A stretch of 25,342 bases of DNA from an uncultured Collinsella sp. (GTDB lineage Bacteria; Actinomycetota; Coriobacteriia; Coriobacteriales; Coriobacteriaceae): the NCBI GenBank assembly GCA_958439425.1, contig CAUBVH010000022.1, forward strand, positions 1 through 25,342, in the 5' to 3' direction. Both the position numbers and the translations under genes were made by a program. The first letter of the stretch is position 1; every line of letters begins with the position of its first letter. This document shows, in pieces, positions 1 to 7,988 of the stretch. The notes below the pieces were generated by a model. It saw only the letters and a list, made by a program, of their open reading frames with translations, made no database searches and was not told the DNA's origin.

Positions 1-16
1 TGTCCGTGCCGTGGGG

Positions 17-22
17 TAAAAT
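17..22 (+). promoter_or_regulatory. possible -10 element of the dnaE promoter
   Basis: TAAAAT lies 39 bases before the dnaE start codon and differs from the consensus TATAAT at one position. A -35 element at normal spacing would fall left of the window edge, so the promoter cannot be confirmed. Confidence 0.3.
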
Positions 23-61
23 CGTTCAGTCAGAACACGAACCCGCATCGGAGCTCATCAC

Positions 62-3000
62 ATGGCATTCGTCCATCTGCACAATCACACTGTTTTCTCC
101 ATGCTCGACGGCGCAACCCGTATCCAGGATATGGTCAATCGTGCCGTTGAGCTGGGCATGCCCGCCGTGGCCATTACCGACCACGGCTACATGTATGGCG
201 TACCCGACCTGGCGCTGGCCTGCGACGCCGTCAACCACAACACGCCCGAGTACAAAACCTGGAGCCACGACAAGGCCTTCTTGGAAAAGGACCGCCGCGA
301 CGAGCTGGTGGAGCCCGATCCCGAGGAAAACCCGCGCGAGCATGCCCAGTATGTGAAGGACATGGCCATGTGGGACGAGAAGGGCAACATCGACGAGCTC
401 AAGCCGCCCCTGGTCATCAAACCCATCTTTGGGTGCGAGGTTTACTTTACGCCGGACGAGACGCTCGCCCGCGACCATAAGCCCGAGCTCTACCACATGA
501 TCCTTCTGGCCAAGGACCAGGAGGGCTACGTCAACCTGATGCAGACGGTCTCCGAGGCCGCCGTGCAGGGCTTTTACTACAAGCCGCGCGTGACGCTCGA
601 CAACCTGCGCCGCCACGCCAAGGGCATGATCTGCACCAGCGCCTGCATCGCGGGCATCATCCCCAAATACATCGACCGCGGCGACATGGAGGGCGCCATC
701 AAGTGGGCCGAGACCTTCCGCGATACCTTCGAACCCGGCGACTTTTACATCGAGATTCAGGAACACGGCATCACCACCGACAACGGCCTGACCGATGAGC
801 AAATGGACCGCACGCTCATCGATATCGCCAAGCAGGTGGGTGTCAAGGTCATCGCCACCAACGACTTCCACTACCTGCGCCGCGAGGACGCGCCGGTGCA
901 GGACGTCATCATGTGTATTGGCATGAACGCCAAGGTCGATGACCCCAACCGCATGCGCATGACCGGCTCGGAGTTTTACATGAAGACCGAGGAGGAGATG
1001 CGGGCGATGTTCCCGTATTGCCCCGAGGCCTGCGACAACACGCTCGAGATCGCCGACAAGTGCTACGTCGAGCTGGACTGGGACTCCATCATCCTGCCGC
1101 GCTTCCCGTTGCTCGACCCCGGCGAGACGCACGAGAGTCAGTTCCGCCGCGAGTGCGAGAAGGGCCTGCGCCAGCACTACGGTGACGACTGGGCCACGCG
1201 CGAGATCGGTGGCGTCAACATCAAAGAGCGCTTTGAGTACGAATACAAAGTCATCTGCGACAAGGGCTTTGCCGCCTACTTTTTGATTGTTGCCGAGTAC
1301 GTGCAATGGGCCAAGGACAACGGCATCGGCGTCGGCCCCGGCCGTGGCTCGGCTGCCGGCGCTATCGTCGCCTACGCCATGAACATCACCGCGTTCGATC
1401 CGCTCGAGAACGGCCTGATGTTCGAGAGGTTCCTGTCCCCGCAGCGTACCGAGATGCCCGATATCGATATGGACTTCGACGATGAGCGGCGCCTCGAGGT
1501 CGTGGAGCACGTTCGCCAGCTCTACGGCCCCGAGAAGGTCACCCACGTCATCACCTACTCGACCATTAAGGCCAAGCAGGCCATCAACGACGCCGCTCGC
1601 GTCCTGGACTACCCGGTCTACATGGGCCAGCGTCTGTCCAAGATGGTCTCGAGCGACCCCAAGGTCAAGCTCAAGCAGGTGCTCGAAAAGCAACCCGGCA
1701 AAGAGGACCTGTTTAACCCCGATTTTGCCGAGGCATATAAAAAGGACGACGACGCCCGCCGCATCATCGACACGGCGCTCTCAATCGAGGGCCTCACCCG
1801 TGGCGAGGGCGTGCACGCGTGCGCCGTTCTGATCTGCCGCGACCCCGTCAACGAGCACGTGCCCACCAAGCTCGACACCAAGGGCGGCGTCGAGATTACC
1901 CAGTACGAGGGCCATACCGTTGCCGACATGGGCCTGCTCAAGATGGACTTCTTGGGCCTGCGCACGCTGACTGTTATCTCCAAGGCAAAGGCAAACATCA
2001 AGAAGAACTTCGGCATCGACATCAAAGAGGAAGAGATTCCCTTTGACGACCCCGAGATCTTTAAGCTCATGGGTTCCGGCCACACCGCCGGCGTCTTTCA
2101 GGTCGAGTCCGCCGGCATGACGGCCACGATCAAGAACATGAAGCCCACCGAGTACAAGCACGTCGTGGCATTGATCGCTCTGTACCGCCCGGGCCCGCTG
2201 GGCGCCGGCATGGTCTCGTCCTACATCAACCGTATGAACGGCAAGGAACCGGCGGTTTCCTACGACGACCGCCTGGACGACATCCTGGGCGAAACCTACG
2301 GCACCATGGTCTACCAGGAGCAGGTTATGCTCATCTCCGTCGAGATGTGCGGCTTCTCCAAGGGCGAATCGGACTCGCGTATCCGTAAACCCGTGGCTAA
2401 GAAAAAGATCAAGCTGCTCACGTCGACGGTGCTGCACTGGGAGGATGGCTCGGACGAGACCACCTACGACCACTGGATGAACGGCGCTATCAAGAACAAC
2501 TACACGCGCGAGGTCGCCCAGAAGATTTGGGACGATGTTCTCGAGTTCGCATCTTACGCCTTTAACAAGTCGCACTCCGCCGGCTACGCCATCCTGGTTA
2601 TGCAGACGGCGTGGCTCAAGGCGCACTATCCGCACGAGTACATGGCGGCCGTTCTGACGTCCTACACGGGCAAGACCGACAAGATCGTTCATTACGTCTC
2701 GGCGTGCCGTCACGACGGCATCCCCGTGCTTTCGCCAGATGTCAATGAGTCCGGTACCGAGTTCACGGCTACCAAGGAGGGCGTGCGCTTTGGTCTGGCC
2801 GGCATCCGCGGCGTGGGCACCGGCGTGGCGCAGGCGATTATCGCCGAGCGCGAGGCGGGCGGTCCGTTTAAGACGCTGCACGATTTTGTCGAGCGCGTGG
2901 ACTCGAGCCAGGCCAACCGCCGCGTGATCGAATCGCTCATCAAGGCAGGCGCCTTCGACTCCACGGGGTATCCGCGTCGCCAGATGATGCACTTTGTGGA

Positions 3001-3865
3001 CAAGAACAACCCCGAGAACATCATCGATGCCGCGGTAAAGCGCCAGAAGGATCGCGCGAGCGGCCAGACGTCGTTCTTCGATATGTTTGGCGACGTTGAG
3101 GGCTCGGGCTTTGAGGTGAGCGTGCCCGATCCGGATGGCCAGGAATGGGACCGCCACCTTAAGTTGAGTCAGGAGAAGGAGGTTCTGGGCATCTATGTCT
3201 CGGACCACCCGCTACGCCCGTTTGAGTATGCACTAGCCAAGGCGCGTGACTTCTCGTTCTCGCAGATCGACACCGGCTACGAAGTTCAGAATCCTACGGG
3301 CGGCACCATCAACCAGGAAATTCCCGAGGGCAAGGCGCTGTGGTGGGCCGGCATGGTCTCGAGCGTGTCCAAGCGCGTGACCAAAAACGGTGACCCCATG
3401 GGCATCGTGCAGCTCGAGGACATGGAAGGCGAGGCCACCGTCGTCGTGTTCCCCAAGACCTACAAGGAGGCCGAGGGGTACCTGTACGGCGAGGTCGATC
3501 CCGAGACCGGCGCGCAGCTGTCCGATGCCTTTGTGCGCATTAAGGGCAAGCTCGAGCGCTCGGACCGCGGCGACCAGATCATCGCGCAGGAGATCGTGCC
3601 GCTCGAGCTCAACGAGGAGAACAACAAGCCCAAGGTGTTTGAGGTCATGGTGCCCAACAGCCGCTTTAGCCAGGGCAATATGGCGCGCCTGGCCACGGTG
3701 CTCACCGCTAACCCGGGCGGCGACCGCGTGGAGATCTTTATCGAGCAGGTGGACGGGCGCGTGCTGCGTGCCGAGGTACCTGCCAAGGTCAACGCGCGTT
3801 CGATTCCGCTGCTGGCCGAGGCCAAGGCCATTGTGGGTAACCAGGGCCGCGTGACGGTGATCTAA
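62..3865 (+). CDS. dnaE: DNA polymerase III subunit alpha (DnaE)
   Basis: Replicative DNA polymerase, the catalytic alpha subunit of the polymerase III holoenzyme (family C). The 1267-aa product opens with a PHP domain (HLHNH at residues 5-9, TDHG at 39-42). The palm has catalytic aspartates in PDIDMDFDD (D467 and D469), and a third, D629, in KMDFLGLR. A helix-hairpin-helix (GIRGVG) lies near residue 910 and an OB-fold begins near residue 1096. The ATG is preceded by GGAG at 50-53 with 8-nt spacing. The protein is longer than the usual roughly 1160 aa; part of the excess is a charged segment of about 60 residues inside the PHP domain (about 57-117), between the TDHG motif and the GCEVYF motif. 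The SNF2 helicase gene follows after 28 bases, suggesting co-transcription. There is no frameshift. Identification is secure. Confidence 0.97.
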   Translation: MAFVHLHNHTVFSMLDGATRIQDMVNRAVELGMPAVAITDHGYMYGVPDLALACDAVNHNTPEYKTWSHDKAFLEKDRRDELVEPDPEENPREHAQYVKDMAMWDEKGNIDELKPPLVIKPIFGCEVYFTPDETLARDHKPELYHMILLAKDQEGYVNLMQTVSEAAVQGFYYKPRVTLDNLRRHAKGMICTSACIAGIIPKYIDRGDMEGAIKWAETFRDTFEPGDFYIEIQEHGITTDNGLTDEQMDRTLIDIAKQVGVKVIATNDFHYLRREDAPVQDVIMCIGMNAKVDDPNRMRMTGSEFYMKTEEEMRAMFPYCPEACDNTLEIADKCYVELDWDSIILPRFPLLDPGETHESQFRRECEKGLRQHYGDDWATREIGGVNIKERFEYEYKVICDKGFAAYFLIVAEYVQWAKDNGIGVGPGRGSAAGAIVAYAMNITAFDPLENGLMFERFLSPQRTEMPDIDMDFDDERRLEVVEHVRQLYGPEKVTHVITYSTIKAKQAINDAARVLDYPVYMGQRLSKMVSSDPKVKLKQVLEKQPGKEDLFNPDFAEAYKKDDDARRIIDTALSIEGLTRGEGVHACAVLICRDPVNEHVPTKLDTKGGVEITQYEGHTVADMGLLKMDFLGLRTLTVISKAKANIKKNFGIDIKEEEIPFDDPEIFKLMGSGHTAGVFQVESAGMTATIKNMKPTEYKHVVALIALYRPGPLGAGMVSSYINRMNGKEPAVSYDDRLDDILGETYGTMVYQEQVMLISVEMCGFSKGESDSRIRKPVAKKKIKLLTSTVLHWEDGSDETTYDHWMNGAIKNNYTREVAQKIWDDVLEFASYAFNKSHSAGYAILVMQTAWLKAHYPHEYMAAVLTSYTGKTDKIVHYVSACRHDGIPVLSPDVNESGTEFTATKEGVRFGLAGIRGVGTGVAQAIIAEREAGGPFKTLHDFVERVDSSQANRRVIESLIKAGAFDSTGYPRRQMMHFVDKNNPENIIDAAVKRQKDRASGQTSFFDMFGDVEGSGFEVSVPDPDGQEWDRHLKLSQEKEVLGIYVSDHPLRPFEYALAKARDFSFSQIDTGYEVQNPTGGTINQEIPEGKALWWAGMVSSVSKRVTKNGDPMGIVQLEDMEGEATVVVFPKTYKEAEGYLYGEVDPETGAQLSDAFVRIKGKLERSDRGDQIIAQEIVPLELNEENNKPKVFEVMVPNSRFSQGNMARLATVLTANPGGDRVEIFIEQVDGRVLRAEVPAKVNARSIPLLAEAKAIVGNQGRVTVI

Positions 3866-3893
3866 GCTACCCCGGGTGAGATTGGAGGAAGTG

Positions 3894-6800
3894 ATGGCGC
3901 AGGGGACGTTTGTGCAGGCGCTTCGCAAAGAGGCGGCGTTGAGCGGCACCTTTATGAAGGGGCGTTCGCTCATGCTCAACGGCGCCGTGCTGTCGATCGA
4001 GGACAGCGGCTCGCGCTTCTCCAAAAACGTGACGGTCGAGGGCTCGGTGCGCGGTTCGCGTGGCGACCTGTACAAGACGCACGTGGCGCTCGACATGGAC
4101 GAGCACGAGGTGATCGACTACGACTGCGATTGCCCCGCCGCCTATCGTTACCCCGGTATGTGCAAGCACGCTATTGCCACGGCTCTGGCGTATTTGGATG
4201 CCAGCGGCGCCGAGCCCGTCGAAGGTTTGCGCACGCCGGTTCGCACGTTTACGGCGCAGCCGAAACAGCCCGCGCGCACCGCGCCCAAAGCGCCGGCCGT
4301 CAACCCCAACTTTCCCTTCCCGGCGCCCGTCCCCACGAGCCCGAGCCTTATGGCGGCGCTCTCCGATCTTTCGGACGCACGCATGGATGAGCTGGCGAGC
4401 ATGCGCCGCAAACTTGCCGGTGCCGTTGATCCCGACGCCCCCAAGGCGGTATTGGAGCCCTCGTTGGTGCCGTACTACAATCCGCTGTTCGCCGACCGCT
4501 TTAGCTGGGCGCTCGAGTTCCGCATTCGCTGCGGTTCGGTGTCCTACGTGGTCAAGGATATCGACGGCATGGCCGGCGCCTATGTCCGAGGCGGCACCTT
4601 CTCGTACGGCAAGAAGCTCACGTTTGTCCATACGCCCGAAGCCTTCGAAGGCGTTTCGACAAAGCTGCTCAACCTTGTTGTGACGACAGTTGCCTATCTC
4701 GATGACATCACAAGCTCGCGTTCGGCGTCGTACGACTTTGCCCGCAACGGTTTTGTCGCCGAGCGTCAGTTGCCGCTGTCCGAGCATAGCATCGTATATG
4801 TGCTGGACCTGCTACGCGGCCAGACCATCTCTTTTGAGCCCGCCTGGTCGCGGGGGACGACGACGCATCGCACCTATGACGTGGCGGTTGAACTGCCTCC
4901 GGAAGGGGAGGACGAGGCGCTGTCTAAGCGCCCACCGCTCCTTGCCGCCAAAATCGCGCCGGCGGCCGGTGGCAGCTATGATCTGCGCCTGCCGGCCGAT
5001 GCATACTGCTTTGCTTCGGACGACGTTGCCTATCTGGTCGACACCCGCCGTGCGCGCCGCACCGATGTGGCGTTTGCTCAGCACGCGGCGCCGTTCCTAT
5101 CACGCTTGCTGCCCTGTCGCACGCCGGTCCATATTGCCGCCGAGCAGGTGGGCGAATTCTGCCGCATGGCACTGCCCATTTTGCGCGACTACACCGATCT
5201 TACCGCTCCCGCCGTGCTCGACACCGTGGCGCCCGAGCCGAGCTTTGCCATGGCGATCGGCGTCGACGATGGGCTCGTGACCTGCAAAATTACGGTTACC
5301 TACGGCGACTGGTCGGCAGATCTCTTTAGCCTGGGCGCTCCGGGCAGCCCCTTCGAAGAGCGGCGCCCGGGCGTGCCGCCGCGCGACGAGGTGGCAGAGT
5401 TTCGCGTTATGGACACGGTGGCCCTGTATTTCGACTTTTACGAGGGCGGCCTGGCATTTGAGGAACGCGATGACGAGAGCCTGTTCCACTTGCTGACCGA
5501 GGGCCTGTCCGCCCTGTCCGAGCTGGGCGAGGTCATGCTCAGCGACCGCCTGCGCCAGGTCTCGGTCCGCCCTGCGCCCAAGCTTTCGGTGCGTGCAACC
5601 GTCAAGAGCAACCTGCTCGACGTCGAGCTGGGCGCAAGCGGCCTTTCGGCGGCCGACCTTGCCATCTACCTCGACTCCTACAAGCGTCACCAGACGTTTG
5701 CGCGTCTTACGTCGGGCGACATCGTTCGCCTGGATGAAGGTGCCCGCGCTGCGTTTGGCCTTGCTGAGGACTTGGGCGTCGATGCCGTCGACCTGCTCGA
5801 CGGCGTGTCGCTTCCCGCGTCGAGCACCCTGTTCGTCGACAGCATGCTCGCGCGCACGCCTGCGCTCGAGGCCGATCGCGATGCCGCGTTCCGTCGCACC
5901 GTCGAGCGCCTGGATACGCTCGGCAAGATGGACTTTACGGTGCCCGCCTCGCTCAAGGCCACACTGCGCGGTTATCAAGTCGACGGCTACCAGTGGCTCG
6001 GCTCGCTCGAGCACCTGGGCCTCGGCGGCATCTTGGCCGACGACATGGGTCTGGGCAAAACGCTGCAGATGATCGCGCATATCCTGGCACGCGTGGAGGC
6101 GGGGGACACTAAGCCCACGTTTGTGGTGTGCCCTGCGTCGCTTGTGTACAACTGGACCGCCGAGCTGGAGCGCTTTGCCCCGTCGCTCGATGTGTGCGCC
6201 ATTGTGGGCGCCAAGGCTCAACGCCGCGTGCAGATCGCCGGCGTAGCCGAGCATAACGTGGTTGTGACGTCGTATGACCTCATGCGCCGCGATATCGACG
6301 AGTATGCCGAGCAGGACTTTGCCCGCGTTGTGCTCGACGAGGCCCAGTACATTAAAAACCCGCTCACGCAGGTAGCGCGCGCCGCCAAGCGCCTGCCGGC
6401 CGGCGTGCGCTTTGCCCTGACGGGCACGCCCATCGAAAACCGCCTGTCCGAGCTCTGGAGCATCTTCGACTTTTTGATGCCGGGCCTTTTGGGGACGCGC
6501 GAGTCGTTTGCCAAGCGCTTTGAGAGCCCCGTCGAGCATGCCGAGGGCGACAGCGCCGCTCGCCTGCAGGCGCTCGTGTCGCCGTTTGTGCTGCGCCGTG
6601 TTAAGGAAGACGTGGTGGCCGACCTGCCCGAGAAGATCGAAGACACCGTCATGGCGCAGCTTACCGGCGAGCAGCGCAAGCTCTACCTGGCCAACCAGGA
6701 CCGCATCGCCCAGCAGGTGCAGCACCGCGAGGCTGGGGAGTTTAAGAAGGACAAGCTCAAGGTGCTCGCCGAGCTCACCAAGTTGCGCCAGATCTGCTGC

Positions 6801-7358
6801 GACCCGCGTCTACACTACGAGGATTACAAGGCGGGGAGCGCCAAGCTCGATACGTGTATGGAGCTCGTGCACGGCGCACTCGACGGCGGGCATCGCATCC
6901 TGTTGTTCAGCCAGTTTACGGGTATGCTCGATATCATCGGTAAGCGCTTGGCCAAGGAGGATATCGGCTTTCTTAAGCTCACGGGCGCTTCGTCTAAGGA
7001 GAGCCGCGCCAAGATGGTCGCGCAGTTCCAAGCGGGCGAGGTTCCGGTCTTTTTGATTTCGCTCAAGGCGGGCGGCGTGGGCCTTAACCTGACGGCGGCC
7101 GACGTGGTCATCCACTACGACCCGTGGTGGAACGTGGCAGCGCAGGACCAGGCGACCGACCGCGCGCACCGTATTGGCCAGCAACATACCGTGACCGTGT
7201 ACAAGCTCATCGCCAAGGACACGATCGAGGAGCGCATTATGCAGATGCAGGAGTCCAAGCGCGACCTGGTCAACAGCGTGCTCGGCGGCGACGGCATCTC
7301 GTCGGCGCTGTTTACCCGCGAAGATGTTCTGGCGCTGCTGGGCGGCGACGGGCGCTAA
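3894..7358 (+). CDS. SWIM zinc-finger SNF2-family helicase
   Basis: Superfamily 2 ATP-dependent DNA translocase of the SNF2/Rad54 type. Residues 78-92 form a SWIM zinc finger (C78-x-C80...C90-x-H92). A poorly conserved middle region follows to about residue 690. The SNF2 motor has Walker A DDMGLGKT (716-723), Walker B as DEAQ (815-818), and a C-terminal helicase lobe with SLKAGGVGLNLTAAD and RAHRIGQ near residue 1090. The ATG at 3894 is chosen because GGAGG at 3884-3888 sits 5 nt upstream; an in-frame GTG at 3876 would lack a ribosome site. Length is 1154 aa. The gene follows dnaE closely, so a role in DNA repair, replication or nucleoid remodelling is plausible but inferred. The substrate is unknown. 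Bacterial members of this family are often annotated simply as DEAD/DEAH box helicases. Confidence 0.9.
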   Translation: MAQGTFVQALRKEAALSGTFMKGRSLMLNGAVLSIEDSGSRFSKNVTVEGSVRGSRGDLYKTHVALDMDEHEVIDYDCDCPAAYRYPGMCKHAIATALAYLDASGAEPVEGLRTPVRTFTAQPKQPARTAPKAPAVNPNFPFPAPVPTSPSLMAALSDLSDARMDELASMRRKLAGAVDPDAPKAVLEPSLVPYYNPLFADRFSWALEFRIRCGSVSYVVKDIDGMAGAYVRGGTFSYGKKLTFVHTPEAFEGVSTKLLNLVVTTVAYLDDITSSRSASYDFARNGFVAERQLPLSEHSIVYVLDLLRGQTISFEPAWSRGTTTHRTYDVAVELPPEGEDEALSKRPPLLAAKIAPAAGGSYDLRLPADAYCFASDDVAYLVDTRRARRTDVAFAQHAAPFLSRLLPCRTPVHIAAEQVGEFCRMALPILRDYTDLTAPAVLDTVAPEPSFAMAIGVDDGLVTCKITVTYGDWSADLFSLGAPGSPFEERRPGVPPRDEVAEFRVMDTVALYFDFYEGGLAFEERDDESLFHLLTEGLSALSELGEVMLSDRLRQVSVRPAPKLSVRATVKSNLLDVELGASGLSAADLAIYLDSYKRHQTFARLTSGDIVRLDEGARAAFGLAEDLGVDAVDLLDGVSLPASSTLFVDSMLARTPALEADRDAAFRRTVERLDTLGKMDFTVPASLKATLRGYQVDGYQWLGSLEHLGLGGILADDMGLGKTLQMIAHILARVEAGDTKPTFVVCPASLVYNWTAELERFAPSLDVCAIVGAKAQRRVQIAGVAEHNVVVTSYDLMRRDIDEYAEQDFARVVLDEAQYIKNPLTQVARAAKRLPAGVRFALTGTPIENRLSELWSIFDFLMPGLLGTRESFAKRFESPVEHAEGDSAARLQALVSPFVLRRVKEDVVADLPEKIEDTVMAQLTGEQRKLYLANQDRIAQQVQHREAGEFKKDKLKVLAELTKLRQICCDPRLHYEDYKAGSAKLDTCMELVHGALDGGHRILLFSQFTGMLDIIGKRLAKEDIGFLKLTGASSKESRAKMVAQFQAGEVPVFLISLKAGGVGLNLTAADVVIHYDPWWNVAAQDQATDRAHRIGQQHTVTVYKLIAKDTIEERIMQMQESKRDLVNSVLGGDGISSALFTREDVLALLGGDGR

Positions 7359-7508
7359 CCCGCTCGGGTGGGGCCGCCAGGGCGGATAGCGCACGCTGCC
7401 CCATCGTCCCCGCCCGTTATGTGTTCATTTGCAATGCCGTGGATGGTTTGTCTGCCTTTGGGCATAAGAACCATCAAGAACATTGGCAAATCAGCAAAGG
7501 AGAACATC

Positions 7509-7871
7509 ATGGCGAAATTCTTTAAGGACCCCGACGGTAAGCTCATTGCCGCCCTTGGCAACGACGTTGCAACCCCTGCCGGTTGCACGGAACTGACCGC
7601 AAACACCGAGGATGCGGCGCACGAGAAGCACGTGCCGGTCGTCGAGAGCGAGCGCGACGGTCACGTGATCCGTGCGCGCGTGGGCTCGGTCGAGCACCCT
7701 ATGGTGCCCGAGCACTACATTGAGTGGATCGCCCTTGAGGCCGAGGGCCGCTTAGAGGTCCATTACCTTGAGCCCGGCATGAAGCCCGCGACGTTTTTTG
7801 CCGGCGGTTCCAAGACCGGTACCGTCTATGCCTACTGCAACCTGCACGGGCTGTGGTCCGCGACGTTCTAG
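7509..7871 (+). CDS. superoxide reductase, desulfoferrodoxin-like with lost centre I
   Basis: Reduces superoxide to hydrogen peroxide without making oxygen, an antioxidant route typical of anaerobes; cytoplasmic. The 120-aa protein keeps all ligands of the catalytic Fe(His)4Cys centre: H41 in EKHVP, H63 and H69 in HPMVPEHYIEW, and C110 and H113 in CNLHGLW. K40, the residue that assists catalysis, is also kept. The N-terminus aligns with the desulforedoxin domain of classic desulfoferrodoxin (GNDV matches CGN-x-V), but three of the four rubredoxin-type cysteines are gone and only C26 remains. This resembles the class III (Treponema pallidum type) enzymes. The start at 7509 follows AAGGAG with good spacing; the reading frame is open upstream to 7368, but that part lacks homology. 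It is flanked by intergenic gaps and is probably its own transcription unit. The electron donor (usually rubredoxin) is not in this window. Confidence 0.92.
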   Translation: MAKFFKDPDGKLIAALGNDVATPAGCTELTANTEDAAHEKHVPVVESERDGHVIRARVGSVEHPMVPEHYIEWIALEAEGRLEVHYLEPGMKPATFFAGGSKTGTVYAYCNLHGLWSATF

Positions 7872-7917
7872 GAGCGCGCCCCCGCTCGGGGTATCATAGC
7901 TAGCATATGCACATGCG

Positions 7918-7949
7918 AGCGCCGACTGCATTATGCGGCCGGCGCTTTT
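7918..7949 (+). terminator. weak Rho-independent terminator after superoxide reductase gene
   Basis: AGCGCCG at 7918-7924 pairs with CGGCGCT at 7940-7946 around a 15-nt loop. TTTT follows at 7946-7949. The U tract is short, so termination may be partial. Confidence 0.45.
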
Positions 7950-7988
7950 ACTACGACAACGATGGTTTACGACGGAAAGGGCTGAGCC

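Noticed and set aside
24..36. GTTC-AGTCA-GAAC inverted repeat before dnaE as a LexA site
   Set aside because: The half-sites face the wrong way (GTTC...GAAC instead of GAAC...GTTC) and the spacer is five, so it does not fit the LexA core.
26..1693. Long minus-strand open frame opposite dnaE, and similar long antisense frames elsewhere
   Set aside because: In GC-rich DNA the antisense frame stays open because of third-position G/C bias. The products are low-complexity Leu/Val/Ala/His-rich and show no family motifs, while the plus strand encodes clear DnaE.
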